This document shows positions 15,353 to 23,134 of a DNA stretch of 38,284 bases, in pieces. Location: assembly GCA_050952465.1 (NCBI GenBank), contig JBMNKZ010000010.1, forward strand, positions 1-38,284. Direction: 5' to 3'. Below the pieces are notes generated by a model. That model made no database searches. It was not told the DNA's origin and saw nothing but the letters and a program-made list of their open reading frames with translations. The translations under genes were made by a program, and so were the position numbers. How positions within the stretch are numbered: the first letter of the stretch is position 1; every line of letters begins with the position of its first letter. The stretch comes from DUPU01 sp050952465. Its GTDB lineage: Bacteria; Bacillota; Dehalobacteriia; Dehalobacteriales; Dehalobacteriaceae.

Positions 15353-16162
15353 TTAAAGTTCATAAATTCCGCTGAAGTCTTTTTTGGGGACTGTCTGCCG
15401 ACCGGGGGGCACTCTCCCCTTTTTCCGATGCAAAGCTTCATAGTCCAGCACATCCTGGCGGGTTCTTAGATTTGCCTTTTCCCAATCTAAGAGAATGGCA
15501 TCGATGTACTTCAAGCGAAAAACGCCTTTTAAGACAGCAATCTTCAAGGCTTCCAGGATCAGATCCGGGACGTATTTTTTCTCCCATTCTGCGATTTGTT
15601 CCAGCTCCATGGGGCTTAAAGGTCTTCCAAATTCCTTTTCCACAGATTCTGCCGTCGCCGGAACTGTTGCCGTCGCAGTTGCAGGGGTGGCACTTGGCAC
15701 GGGGTTAAAGGAATCCGGAATCAGGTTAAGGGAATCAGGAATCAGGTTAAAGGAATCAGCCGGGCCGGTACTTGCCTTTTCCGGGCTGGGACAAGGTAAA
15801 GCAGTACCCGAATGATCAGGTGCCTCGGCGTTCTGATCCGGTGCCGGGGGAATGGTGCTGGCTACTTCTCTTTTATGGGGGTTCTGGTGCTTTAGGAAAT
15901 TGATAATCCAAATGTATTTCTTACCTGCTGCCTCATAGCGGAGAATAAATCCTTTTTGGTTGAGGGCATTCAAGAGCTCATCTACATCACAGTCATCATA
16001 GGGCAAAAGTTCTGCTTTGATTTTTTTGGGCCGGTCTTCCAATCGGCCTTCCCGGTCAGCAATGGTCCAAAGGCCGGCAAAAAGAAGCCTCCCCAAAGGT
16101 TCCACCTCGGCCAAACGGTCATTTAAGAAAAATCCGGGTTTAATATTTCTGGAACGTGCCAT
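15353..16162 (-). CDS. DnaD-domain replication-initiation-like protein
   Basis: The protein is 269 aa from the ATG at 16162, chosen because AAAAGGAGGAGAAAC precedes it at ideal distance. The N-terminal part (MARSRNIKPGFFLNDRLAEV to about residue 105) resembles phage-type replication initiator winged-helix domains. It is followed by a Pro/Ala/Ser-rich linker with repeated SFNLIPD-type units (about residues 128-175), then a C-terminal DnaD/DnaB_2-like domain (FGRPLSPMELEQIAEWEKKY, LKYIDAILLDWEKANLRT). Such proteins load or remodel origins in phages and Firmicutes. It is last in a group of small genes with LexA-like promoters. A terminator hairpin separates it from the HTH gene, so read-through or its own start would be needed. 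Confidence 0.75.
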   Translation of the reverse strand: MARSRNIKPGFFLNDRLAEVEPLGRLLFAGLWTIADREGRLEDRPKKIKAELLPYDDCDVDELLNALNQKGFILRYEAAGKKYIWIINFLKHQNPHKREVASTIPPAPDQNAEAPDHSGTALPCPSPEKASTGPADSFNLIPDSLNLIPDSFNPVPSATPATATATVPATAESVEKEFGRPLSPMELEQIAEWEKKYVPDLILEALKIAVLKGVFRLKYIDAILLDWEKANLRTRQDVLDYEALHRKKGRVPPGRQTVPKKDFSGIYEL

Positions 16163-16183
16163 TTTTGTTTCTCCTCCTTTTGT

Positions 16184-16213
16184 AAAAAAACTACCGTGTA
16201 TCGGTAGTTTTTT
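16184..16213. terminator. Bidirectional intrinsic terminator between the HTH and DnaD genes
   Basis: ACTACCG and CGGTAGT form a 7-bp stem with a five-base loop, flanked by A7 on one side and T5-6 on the other. On the minus strand it lies directly behind the HTH gene stop and ends in a T-run just before the ribosome binding site of the DnaD gene. Confidence 0.75.
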
Positions 16214-16401
16214 CATGAATCTGCTTTGACAAAGTTCTTTGCTAAATGTTCTTGTAGGGCCTTTAGGGAAAATCTTTTATGGCCGCCTACGGTGGTGTAA
16301 TAGGAAATCTTACCTTGCTGGCACCAGCTGCGTAATGTTTTGGCACTGATACCCAAAAGCTTACAGGCATCTCTGGTATTAATCATTTGGTGCTCATTCA
16401 T
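16213..16401 (-). CDS. Small excisionase/MerR-type helix-turn-helix DNA-binding protein
   Basis: The protein is 62 aa from the ATG at 16401 (MNEHQM), preceded by AGAAGGTGATAACC as ribosome binding site; a GTG three codons upstream would overlap that site. The sequence TRDACKLLGISAKTLRSWCQ followed by GKISYYTTVGGHKRFSLKAL is the classical helix-turn-helix plus wing of the excisionase (Xis)/BldC/MerR-like HTH_17 group. It could be a regulator or recombination directionality factor. A strong promoter with a LexA-like palindrome lies upstream (16446-16498). No integrase or attachment site is visible, so a mobile-element role is only a possibility. Confidence 0.8.
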   Translation of the reverse strand: MNEHQMINTRDACKLLGISAKTLRSWCQQGKISYYTTVGGHKRFSLKALQEHLAKNFVKADS

Positions 16402-16445
16402 GGTTATCACCTTCTTTTGTTATGTATTATTATTTTTAATGCCTA

Positions 16446-16498
16446 GAACATATGTTTGATGTAGTTTATATTGTACCGCTGATTGGGACAGGTGTCAA
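16446..16498 (-). promoter_or_regulatory. Sigma-A-type promoter with LexA-like operator upstream of the HTH gene
   Basis: On the minus strand TTGACA (16493-16498), a 17-base spacer, and TACAAT (16470-16475) form a near-consensus promoter. Downstream of the -10, GAACATATGTTT with flanks A and G occupies 16446-16457 on the plus strand; it matches the Firmicutes LexA (DinR) box CGAACRNRYGTTYG with one mismatch in the half-sites plus a flank. The position just after the transcription start would block initiation or clearance. Confidence 0.65.
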
Positions 16499-16536
16499 GG
16501 GTAAAATGCAAAAAATGGATTGGGCTGATTTAAGGA

Positions 16537-16689
16537 TTAGATGCTGCTTTTTAGGACTTCGATGGCTTTGGCCAGATCGCCGATGCTGGTGCTTAAGTGT
16601 TCCAGTTTCCCCTCAATGCGGATTAAGAGATAGGCGGAGATGGCAATGGGAAATCCCACGTTGCTGATAATTTGTATGAAGTCTTCCAT
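16537..16689 (-). CDS. YvrJ family protein (50 aa)
   Basis: A small gene reads MEDFIQIISNVGFPIAISAY followed by LLIRIEGKLEHLSTSIGDLA and KAIEVLKSSI. The first 25 residues form a single membrane-spanning helix (NVGFPIAISAYLLIRIE) and the rest an amphipathic coiled coil. This is the pattern of the YvrJ family (PF12841), whose function is unknown. The ribosome binding site AAGGAGGG is well placed. It follows the DUF2922 gene by about 75 bases, and DUF1659 precedes that; the three families commonly travel together in Firmicutes. The protein may be a small membrane-anchored subunit. Confidence 0.85.
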   Translation of the reverse strand: MEDFIQIISNVGFPIAISAYLLIRIEGKLEHLSTSIGDLAKAIEVLKSSI

Positions 16690-16765
16690 ATTATTTTTCC
16701 CTCCTTATTAAGGGGGCTTGGGTCTTTAAATTTTCATACCTCAAGCCCCCAAGGATTAAACCGGT

Positions 16766-16996
16766 TTACGCCGGGTCATACATGTCGTTGGTGACGGTAT
16801 CAATGATTTTGGCATCTTTCTTTGCAACCAAATCACCGCCGGCAGCGTCAAATATATTTAAGGCAATCACGGTGTCCATCACATTTTCAATTTCAGCCTT
16901 AGACAAACCGACTTTCGGGTTATCCAGGGTTATGGACATGGTGGTTCCGTCCTGTGCGCCAAAGGACAATCTTAAAACCTTTTTCATTTCTGCCAT
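16766..16996 (-). CDS. DUF2922 family protein
   Basis: The protein is 76 aa from the ATG at 16996, which has AAAGGAGGCACC in front; a longer frame to 17065 lacks such a site. The sequence MAEMKKVLRLSFGAQDGTTM and ITLDNPKVGLSKAEIENVMD are typical of DUF2922, a family of small soluble proteins with unknown function. The C-terminus ends TVTNDMYDPA. It lies between DUF1659 and YvrJ. No catalytic residues are apparent. It probably forms a small complex with its neighbours. Confidence 0.85.
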   Translation of the reverse strand: MAEMKKVLRLSFGAQDGTTMSITLDNPKVGLSKAEIENVMDTVIALNIFDAAGGDLVAKKDAKIIDTVTNDMYDPA

Positions 16997-17108
16997 TTTG
17001 GTGCCTCCTTTCCTTTTGATTTGTTGGTGGGGAACGCCGGTAAAGTGCGAACGCAAGCAACGCATTCCCGCAATGGGCGTTCACGACGGTTGGGTTACCA
17101 ACAGTGGT
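16997..17108 (-). other. Structured spacer between DUF1659 and DUF2922
   Basis: TGTTGGT (17022-17028) and ACCAACA (17097-17103) are inverted. Inside, GAACGC and GCGTTC are inverted again (about 17047-17082 in plus-strand reading). On the minus strand this gives a branched hairpin in the mRNA between the two cistrons, ending just before the DUF2922 ribosome binding site. No open frame fills it. Confidence 0.45.
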
Positions 17109-17336
17109 TTAGGCCTCTTCAGCGAGGTCGCTGTCATTCATACGGATTACAGCTGCTAAAGAATCTGCGCAAAGTCCGGCCAGGGCATTGGCGGTGTCTA
17201 AAACATCCTGATCCAAAGCATCGGTTTTGACCCGGCTGATGGTTTTGTTTTTGTACACCGGATTCCCCTTTTCATCCGTACCTGTTTCAAACTGAAGCCT
17301 CACTTTGCTGGAAATAGGTGTTACTACTACTGCCAT
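17109..17336 (-). CDS. DUF1659 family protein
   Basis: The protein is 75 aa: MAVVVTPISSKVRLQFETGT then DEKGNPVYKNKTISRVKTDA. These match DUF1659, a small protein family of unknown function found beside DUF2922 and YvrJ in Firmicutes. The start has AAAGGAGGACGAGAAC upstream. It is the first gene of the module, 50 bases downstream of a promoter with a LexA-like palindrome. The conserved basic pattern K-N-K-T-I-S-R-V-K suggests a beta-strand fold. There is no signal peptide or membrane helix. Confidence 0.85.
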   Translation of the reverse strand: MAVVVTPISSKVRLQFETGTDEKGNPVYKNKTISRVKTDALDQDVLDTANALAGLCADSLAAVIRMNDSDLAEEA

Positions 17337-17389
17337 GTTCTCGTCCTCCTTTCCTTTTTGTTTAACTTAAATTTTGCCTCCCCCCTTTA

Positions 17390-17445
17390 GAACCTGTGTT
17401 CGGTGGGATTAATTTCATTATACTTAGGCTTTGAAGAAAGCGCAA
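17390..17445 (-). promoter_or_regulatory. Sigma-A-type promoter with LexA-like operator upstream of DUF1659
   Basis: On the minus strand TTGCGC (17440-17445), a 17-base spacer and TATAAT (17417-17422) form a promoter. GAACACAGGTTC (17390-17401) follows, a perfect GAAC-N4-GTTC palindrome with a C flank on one side as in the Firmicutes LexA box. The arrangement copies that at 16446-16498. Confidence 0.6.
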
Positions 17446-17625
17446 CGTGGGCGTTTGGGACTAACCGGGGAGAAATGTGGCCATTTTTGGACAGACAGGG
17501 ACAAAGAATTTTTAAAAAAAGTCCCGCAGTATGCCGCACTTTCTTTTTTCCCTTTTACAAGGTAAAATGAAGTATTGTAATAAAAATGATTAGTTGACAT
17601 TTGGTAATCAGATCAACTTAAGTGG
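17446..17625. other. Intergenic region between the divergent DUF1659 and SNF2 genes
   Basis: No gene is seen. On the plus strand TTGACA at 17594-17599 could be a -35 for the SNF2 gene, but the matching -10 (CTTAAG) is poor. An A-rich stretch lies at 17512-17521. No LexA-like palindrome was found on the SNF2 side. Confidence 0.35.
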
Positions 17626-20600
17626 GTGAAGGAAATGTTTAATGTCTCCAGACACACCATCATCAGCGGGTGTTCTTTGGATATCTATCAAAGAGGCCGG
17701 TCGTATTTTCAAAACGGGCGGGTGAAAAGGCTGATGTATGGGCGAAAGGACGACAAATATGTAGCCGTGGTGCAGGGCACCAACAATTATACGGTAGAAA
17801 TATGGACAGACGACCAGGGTAAGCTGAAAAACTACTCTTGTACCTGCCCGGCCTTTAATAGAATGTGGGGATTCTGCAAACACACGGTGGCGGCCCTTCT
17901 GGCTCTGGAGGGAAACATGAAACTCCGGGAAGAAAGGGATAAAGCCCAGGCCAAGGCCCTGATGGGAGAGATTTTAAATAATTTCACCATTGATACCCAT
18001 GCCCCCCACCGGGAAGTGGTGCTTGAACCCACCTTGCATCTGGAGATCATGGGAGACGTGACAAAAAGCTCCGTTAGCCTGAACATTGGGGAAGATCGGC
18101 TTTATGTGGTAAAGAGTTTTAAGAGTTTTATCCAGGAGATTCTCGCCGGAGAGAGCATTTATTTCGGCAAAAAATTCACCTATAATCCCCGGGTGCATAA
18201 CTTTTCCCTGGCGGATCAGGAAATGATTTCTCTCTTTTCGGAGATTTATCAGGTTGTTTATTCTGATGATGCTTTCCAGCCTTATAAACTTTCCTCTACC
18301 TCTTATATTACCTCTAGCACTTATAACAGGCAGGGTGACAGCCTGTTCAGCGGCAAGGCCCTGACCCTGCCGGAGATTCATCTGAAAAGATGGCTCAAAA
18401 TCATGGAAAAGAGCGGCCGGGCTATTCCGGTTTTCGTTCATGGCCAAGGTTTACATGAACATGTGACGGTGCGGGAAGAAGATCTCCCCCTGGAATTCTA
18501 TTTGGAAGAAAAGGAAGACTGCCTGTTTCTCGGGGAAAATAATCTGAAACAAATCCTCCCCCTGACCAGGGACGGGGAATTTGTCTTTGCCTATGGGCAT
18601 ATTTATCACCTGTCTTTAAAACAGCGGCAGAACCTGATGCCTTTTTACCGGGGTTTTGCTGCCAACCTGGGGGATGGCCTGATCATCCCGGAAGAGGATA
18701 AGGAAATCCTGGTCTCGGAACTTTTGCCCCGGATCAAAAAAACCGGCCGGCTGGTGATCCACGAGGAACTGGCCCAAAAAATCCAGGAACGGCCCTTGAA
18801 AACCGAGGTTTACCTGGACACTGACGGGAGTGGGGATAAAATTATCGCGGAAGTGAAATTCATTTACGGGGATCGGGTGATTAATCCTTTTCCGGGAATA
18901 GGGGTCAGTACTAATTCCACTAATCCCTCCACTTCCCCCACCGATCCGGGTAATGATGACGGAAAAGATGAGGATGAAGATCACCATCACGAGAGCCTTG
19001 ATGATGATTTCATTATTCTTCGGGACAGTGAAGGGGAACACCGGGTGATCAGCTGTTTTGAAAACAGCGGTTTCCATGTCTTAGGCACCCAGGTTTACCT
19101 GGAGGGTGAGGAGGATATTTTTCAGTTTATCACGGTATATCTCCCGGAACTCCTGAAGGAAGGGGACGTATTCTATAGTGATAGTTTTCGCAGTCTCGCT
19201 AAAAGGCCGGCCCCGGCTTTTAAAGGAAGGGTTTACCTAAACGGGGAGACGGATTTGCTGGAACTGGATTTTGAGCTGGAAGGAATCAGCGGGGATGAGC
19301 TTTTTGACCTTTATGGGGCCCTAAAGGAAAAGAAAAAATACTACCGCTTGAAGGACGGGGGGTTTCTTTCCCTGGTGGGTGGGGAACTGGAAGACATGGC
19401 GGAGTTACTGGACGGACTGGAATTAAAGAAGGAGGATTTTGCCCGGGGGCATGTGGAGTTACCAAAATTTCGTTCCCTGTACCTGGATGATCTCATCCAT
19501 AAAAACCGGCTGGGGCGGTTTAAGAAGGACAAGGCCTTTCGGGAACTGGTGCAGAATGTTCGGGATCCGGAAGATACGGATTTCTCCCTGCCTCCCCATT
19601 TGGATGCGGTGCTACGGGATTACCAAAAAACCGGCTTCAAGTGGCTGAAGACTCTGGCCTCCTATGGTTTCGGGGGGATCTTGGCTGATGATATGGGCCT
19701 GGGGAAGACCCTGGAAACCATTAGCTTTATTGAATCGGAACGGGAAAATGACAGGGCACCCGCATTGGTGATAGCCCCTACTTCGGTGGTCTTTAACTGG
19801 CAGGGGGAAATCGAGAAATTTGCCCCGGGATTGAAGACTATGGTCATTACCGGCACCAAGGCCGAACGCCGGGAGTTGTTGGAACAGCTGGATGGGGCAA
19901 GGGTGGTACCAGGGAGACGTTTCCCTGATGTGGTGATTACATCTTATCCGCTGATCAGAAATGACATTTCCCTGTATCGGGATCTTACCTTCAGTGCGTG
20001 CATTTTAGATGAGGCCCAGTACATTAAAAACGCCAATTCTCTGACCGCCCGGGCGGTGAAAATGATTTCCGCCCGAAAGTATTTCGCCTTAACAGGAACG
20101 CCCATCGAAAACTCTTTGGCGGAGCTTTGGTCTATTTTTGATTTTCTCATGCCCGGGTATCTCCCCGGATATAATAAATTTGCCAAACAATATATTGCCC
20201 CTTTAAAGAAAGATGACGGAAACCAGGTGCTGGAGGATCTGGCCAGAAAGGTCAGCCCCTTTATCCTCAGGCGTCTGAAAAAAGACGTGGTGGAGGAACT
20301 GCCGGAGAAAATTGAGCTGAAAATGGTTTCCGAACTCACCCGGGAGCAAAAGAAAGTGTATCTCGCCTATTTAGGGAAGATTAAAAAGGACATTGCCGGT
20401 GAAATTGCCCAAAAGGGTTTTGACAAAAGCCGGATTAAGATTTTGGCAGGGCTCACCAGGCTTCGGCAGATCTGCTGCCATCCATCTTTGTTCTTGGAAA
20501 ATTTCAAGGGAGAAAGCGGAAAGCTGATTCAGCTCCAGGAAGTGCTGGCAGACTTACGGGCTGGGGGGCACCGGTGTTTGCTGTTTTCCCAGTTTACCTC

Positions 20601-21027
20601 TATGCTCGCCATCATCCGGGAGATGCTGGATCGGGAGAATTACAGGTATTTTTACCTGGATGGGTCTGTGGAATCTAAAGAACGGGTGGCCATGGCCGAC
20701 GCCTTTAACCGGGGGGATGAGGATTTGTTCTTGATTTCCCTGAAGGCCGGGGGCACCGGGCTGAATCTTACGGGAGCAGACACGGTGATTCATTTTGACC
20801 CCTGGTGGAACCCAGCGGTAGAAGACCAGGCTACGGATCGGGCTCACCGCATCGGCCAGGATAAAGTGGTAAATGTGTTGAAATTCATTTCCCTGGGGAC
20901 CATCGAAGAGAAGATCTTTGAGCTGCAGCAAAAAAAGAAAAACCTGATCAACGAAGTGATCAAGCCAGGGGAGACCTTCCTATCGCAATTAAACGAAAAA
21001 GAGATCCGGGAGATATTAGAGATCTAA
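17626..21027 (+). CDS. SNF2/Rad54-family DNA-dependent ATPase with N-terminal SWIM zinc finger
   Basis: The protein is about 1133 aa from GTG 17626 (ATG 17635 is an alternative). A SWIM finger lies at residues 72-86 (C-x-C-x9-C-x-H). A bacterial SNF2-associated region follows, containing an acidic, His-rich low-complexity insert near residues 425-455 (GNDDGKDEDEDHHHES). The two RecA-like lobes come next: DDMGLGKTLETI (Walker A, about 687), LDEAQYIKN (Walker B, about 795), LTGTPIENSLAELWSIFDFL, LFSQFTSML, LKAGGTGLNLTGA and ATDRAHRIGQ (arginine finger, about 1075). Such proteins translocate on double-stranded DNA and are linked to transcription recycling (RapA-like) or repair; the precise role is not known. 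It is the only long plus-strand gene here and is transcribed away from the SOS-like module. Confidence 0.92.
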   Translation: MKEMFNVSRHTIISGCSLDIYQRGRSYFQNGRVKRLMYGRKDDKYVAVVQGTNNYTVEIWTDDQGKLKNYSCTCPAFNRMWGFCKHTVAALLALEGNMKLREERDKAQAKALMGEILNNFTIDTHAPHREVVLEPTLHLEIMGDVTKSSVSLNIGEDRLYVVKSFKSFIQEILAGESIYFGKKFTYNPRVHNFSLADQEMISLFSEIYQVVYSDDAFQPYKLSSTSYITSSTYNRQGDSLFSGKALTLPEIHLKRWLKIMEKSGRAIPVFVHGQGLHEHVTVREEDLPLEFYLEEKEDCLFLGENNLKQILPLTRDGEFVFAYGHIYHLSLKQRQNLMPFYRGFAANLGDGLIIPEEDKEILVSELLPRIKKTGRLVIHEELAQKIQERPLKTEVYLDTDGSGDKIIAEVKFIYGDRVINPFPGIGVSTNSTNPSTSPTDPGNDDGKDEDEDHHHESLDDDFIILRDSEGEHRVISCFENSGFHVLGTQVYLEGEEDIFQFITVYLPELLKEGDVFYSDSFRSLAKRPAPAFKGRVYLNGETDLLELDFELEGISGDELFDLYGALKEKKKYYRLKDGGFLSLVGGELEDMAELLDGLELKKEDFARGHVELPKFRSLYLDDLIHKNRLGRFKKDKAFRELVQNVRDPEDTDFSLPPHLDAVLRDYQKTGFKWLKTLASYGFGGILADDMGLGKTLETISFIESERENDRAPALVIAPTSVVFNWQGEIEKFAPGLKTMVITGTKAERRELLEQLDGARVVPGRRFPDVVITSYPLIRNDISLYRDLTFSACILDEAQYIKNANSLTARAVKMISARKYFALTGTPIENSLAELWSIFDFLMPGYLPGYNKFAKQYIAPLKKDDGNQVLEDLARKVSPFILRRLKKDVVEELPEKIELKMVSELTREQKKVYLAYLGKIKKDIAGEIAQKGFDKSRIKILAGLTRLRQICCHPSLFLENFKGESGKLIQLQEVLADLRAGGHRCLLFSQFTSMLAIIREMLDRENYRYFYLDGSVESKERVAMADAFNRGDEDLFLISLKAGGTGLNLTGADTVIHFDPWWNPAVEDQATDRAHRIGQDKVVNVLKFISLGTIEEKIFELQQKKKNLINEVIKPGETFLSQLNEKEIREILEI

Positions 21028-21050
21028 TCTGTGTGCCAGGGCGTTTTGTT

Positions 21051-21479
21051 TTAAACCGGTCGGAGGCGTAGCTTGTCCAATTCAATTGAGTGTTTTAGAA
21101 CATGTATCGCAATTACATCGGATTGGGCCTGGAGATTATCAAGTTTTTTATTAGTTTCCGCCCGAAAGTCTTTTAATTCTGTTTCCATGGCGTCGAATCT
21201 TTTTTCAAATTTGTGCTCCATGGAGTCCATTCTTTCTCCCAGGGAATCCATGCTCCCTCCCATGGAATACATTCTCTCTCCCATGGAATCCATTCTCTTT
21301 TCCATGGAATACATTCTCTCTCCCATGGAATCCATTCTCTTTTCCATGGAATCCATTCTCTCTCCCATGGAATCTATTCTCTTTTCCATGGAATACATTC
21401 TCTTTTCCTGGGAATCCATTCTTTCTTCCAACCCGGTAACTTTTTCTACCAGTAATTCCAGCAGTTCTCTATCAGTCAA
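21051..21479 (-). CDS. Coiled-coil protein with tandem heptad repeats
   Basis: The protein is about 142 aa from a TTG at 21479, chosen because GAGGGAGGGGGATAAA precedes it; the ATG at 21497 has no ribosome binding site. It starts TDRELLELLVEKVTGLEERM. Roughly nine to ten heptads of the form RMDSMEK / RMDSMGE / RMYSMEK follow, encoded by a 21-base tandem repeat (about 21215-21420), and then a normal coiled coil (KRFDAMETELKDFRAETNKK). No membrane segment is seen. Proteins of this type form long parallel coils; the function is unknown. The near identity of the repeats suggests that copy number can change by slippage. Confidence 0.75.
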   Translation of the reverse strand: MTDRELLELLVEKVTGLEERMDSQEKRMYSMEKRIDSMGERMDSMEKRMDSMGERMYSMEKRMDSMGERMYSMGGSMDSLGERMDSMEHKFEKRFDAMETELKDFRAETNKKLDNLQAQSDVIAIHVLKHSIELDKLRLRPV

Positions 21480-21621
21480 TTTATCCCCCTCCCTCATATT
21501 TGATTTAATTAAATGTAATTGTCCTATTTTTTGAACGTATGTTCTGTATCTATATTTAATATTACCGTATTTCCTATATAATGTCAATCCTTTTATATAA
21601 AACATTTATATAAAACTTTTT

Positions 21622-21691
21622 ACTCCCTCCGTCATCTTTCGGTGACACCTCTCTCCTTGGGGGAGGTGGCGGCGTAGCCGACGGAGGGAGT
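21622..21691. repeat. Interspersed palindromic repeat (REP-like)
   Basis: ACTCCCTCCGTC (21622-21633) and GACGGAGGGAGT (21680-21691) form a perfect 12-bp stem. Inside, CACCTCTCTCC and GGGGGAGGTG form a second stem. The composition (CTCCCTCCGTCA...GGGGAGGTGGC) resembles a palindromic repeat seen many times in Clostridia genomes. It lies between spoVS and the coiled-coil gene, which are codirectional, and may act as a terminator-like structure. Confidence 0.75.
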
Positions 21692-21700
21692 TGCGATCCC

Positions 21701-21961
21701 TTATCTTTTTTGTACTAAAAATTTAACAGCAGTTTTCACTTCCCCGTTGATCAACACTTCACTAAAGGCCGGGACAAACACCAAATTAATTCCATTGGGA
21801 GCCACATAACCCCTGCTGATGGCGATAGCTTTGATCGCTTGATTAACTGCGCCCGCTCCCACTGCTTGGACCTCCACCTTTCCTTGGGTCTTGAAAGTAG
21901 ATACCAGGGCTCCCGCCAGTGCCTTGGGATCTGAGTTCGCCGCTACGCGTAATACTTCCAC
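21701..21961 (-). CDS. spoVS: Stage V sporulation protein S
   Basis: The protein is 86 aa from a GTG at 21961, preceded by ATGAGGAGGTCTACAGG, which gives exactly the usual SpoVS length; the ATG at 21979 would place the ribosome binding site inside the gene. The sequence VLRVAANSDPKALAGALVST, AVGAGAVNQAIKAIAISRGY and INLVFVPAFSEVLINGEVKT is highly typical. SpoVS is a small Alba-like protein needed for septation and coat assembly stages of sporulation and is a marker of endospore formers. It follows the radical SAM gene by 24 bases on the same strand. Confidence 0.95.
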   Translation of the reverse strand: MEVLRVAANSDPKALAGALVSTFKTQGKVEVQAVGAGAVNQAIKAIAISRGYVAPNGINLVFVPAFSEVLINGEVKTAVKFLVQKR

Positions 21962-21985
21962 CCCTGTAGACCTCCTCATTTTTTC

Positions 21986-23134
21986 CTAATTTGCCATCAG
22001 CCTTTTCGTAACATATTGGAGGAGAAATCGGTTTTCCGGAATAATCAGTTGAGGCTGCTCAGGTTTTTTAGAGATTCCGATGGTACCCCGATCCAGATTG
22101 TTTGTGCCGATAATTTTAATTTCCGTTAAATGAAAATGGTTTTTCAAATATTCTATGTTATTTCTTTTATGCCCTGCCATAATGGAACAATCGCGGGGGG
22201 AGACCCATAAAGCAATGGCGGCTTCTTCTTGTTTAGGCATTTCATTTGTTCTTTCCGGCAAAAATTCTTCTATAGCCATCACTGCCTGCTCTTTTGCCAG
22301 TGCTGCCTTTACCAGCTCGCCAAAGGCCGGGTGAAAGGGGCCTGCTACAACCTTTGCCCCTTCTGCGATATCATTGGTGGGCTGTAAACCTGTGCGGATT
22401 ACCTGAACTCCGTAAAACCGGAAAATCGCCAACATGTCTCTGCTTATTGTTACTGCTTCATTTAAACTTAAGGGATGATAGCGTTCTTCTAGAAAAAGTT
22501 TATGCAGAGGAGTGTCTTTTAGCACCAGGGTCGGATAAATTCTTGCCATGTCCGGTTTCATTCGGGCAATGTCCAGCGCCCCCTGGATGCTTTTTTCCCG
22601 GGTATCTCCAGGAAGTCCCGGCATTAATTGAACCCCGACGGCAAAGCCTCGCTCTTTTAATAAGCTTACCGCCCGGTAAACATCTTCCGCCTTGTGCCCT
22701 CGGCAGGACCGGGCCAAAACCTCCGGATCCAAGGACTGCACCCCCAGTTCCACCGTTTTCACCCCGAAGGAGGAAAGAAAGTCAAGGGCCTCCGGATTGA
22801 TATAGTCCGGGCGAGTGGAAATTCTGATGCCCCTGATTTTGTTTTCTTTAAGGGCGTGATACGCCGGCGTGAGAAAATAGCTCTGGGAAGAGTAAGGCAG
22901 TCCGGAAAAACTCCCCCCGTAAAAAGCAATTTCGGGAAGAGTGTCCCCTTCCCAATTATTAATAGCCTGTTGGATTTCAGAGTCTTTTGGGGAGGCGGAT
23001 TCCCCCGATACATGATGCTGATTGCAAAAAATACACTGATGAGGACAGCCTAAATGGGGAATAAAAAAGGGTATGATATGTCTCAATTGATTACTTTGGT
23101 TTTCTCGATTTTTTTCTTTATTACTATCACTCAT
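21986..23134 (-). CDS. Radical SAM protein, Elp3-like, adjacent to rnc
   Basis: The protein is 382 aa. The [4Fe-4S] motif is CPHQCIFC (C-x3-C-x2-C, residues about 30-37), followed by EIAFYGGSFSGLPYSSQSYF (GGSF-type SAM ribose site), GIRISTRPDYINPEALDFL and VGVQLMPGLPGDTREK. The catalytic core resembles the Elp3/TIGR01211-type radical SAM group, but the acetyltransferase domain is absent. Its position between rnc and spoVS is conserved in Peptococcaceae; the substrate is unknown, possibly tRNA. The start overlaps the rnc stop region by 8 bases, so the two are translationally coupled. Confidence 0.88.
   Translation of the reverse strand: MSDSNKEKNRENQSNQLRHIIPFFIPHLGCPHQCIFCNQHHVSGESASPKDSEIQQAINNWEGDTLPEIAFYGGSFSGLPYSSQSYFLTPAYHALKENKIRGIRISTRPDYINPEALDFLSSFGVKTVELGVQSLDPEVLARSCRGHKAEDVYRAVSLLKERGFAVGVQLMPGLPGDTREKSIQGALDIARMKPDMARIYPTLVLKDTPLHKLFLEERYHPLSLNEAVTISRDMLAIFRFYGVQVIRTGLQPTNDIAEGAKVVAGPFHPAFGELVKAALAKEQAVMAIEEFLPERTNEMPKQEEAAIALWVSPRDCSIMAGHKRNNIEYLKNHFHLTEIKIIGTNNLDRGTIGISKKPEQPQLIIPENRFLLQYVTKRLMAN

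Noticed and set aside
16452..16667. 71-codon plus-strand frame
   Set aside because: It is antisense to the YvrJ gene and the LexA-like promoter; the YvrJ frame on the minus strand has a strong ribosome binding site and family pattern.
21213..21455. Plus-strand frames and apparent short direct repeats suggestive of a CRISPR array
   Set aside because: The repeats are contiguous 21-base units without spacers, explained by protein heptads on the minus strand.
22294..23053. Long plus-strand frames opposite the radical SAM gene
   Set aside because: They are shadows of a well-supported coding sequence and have no domain motifs.
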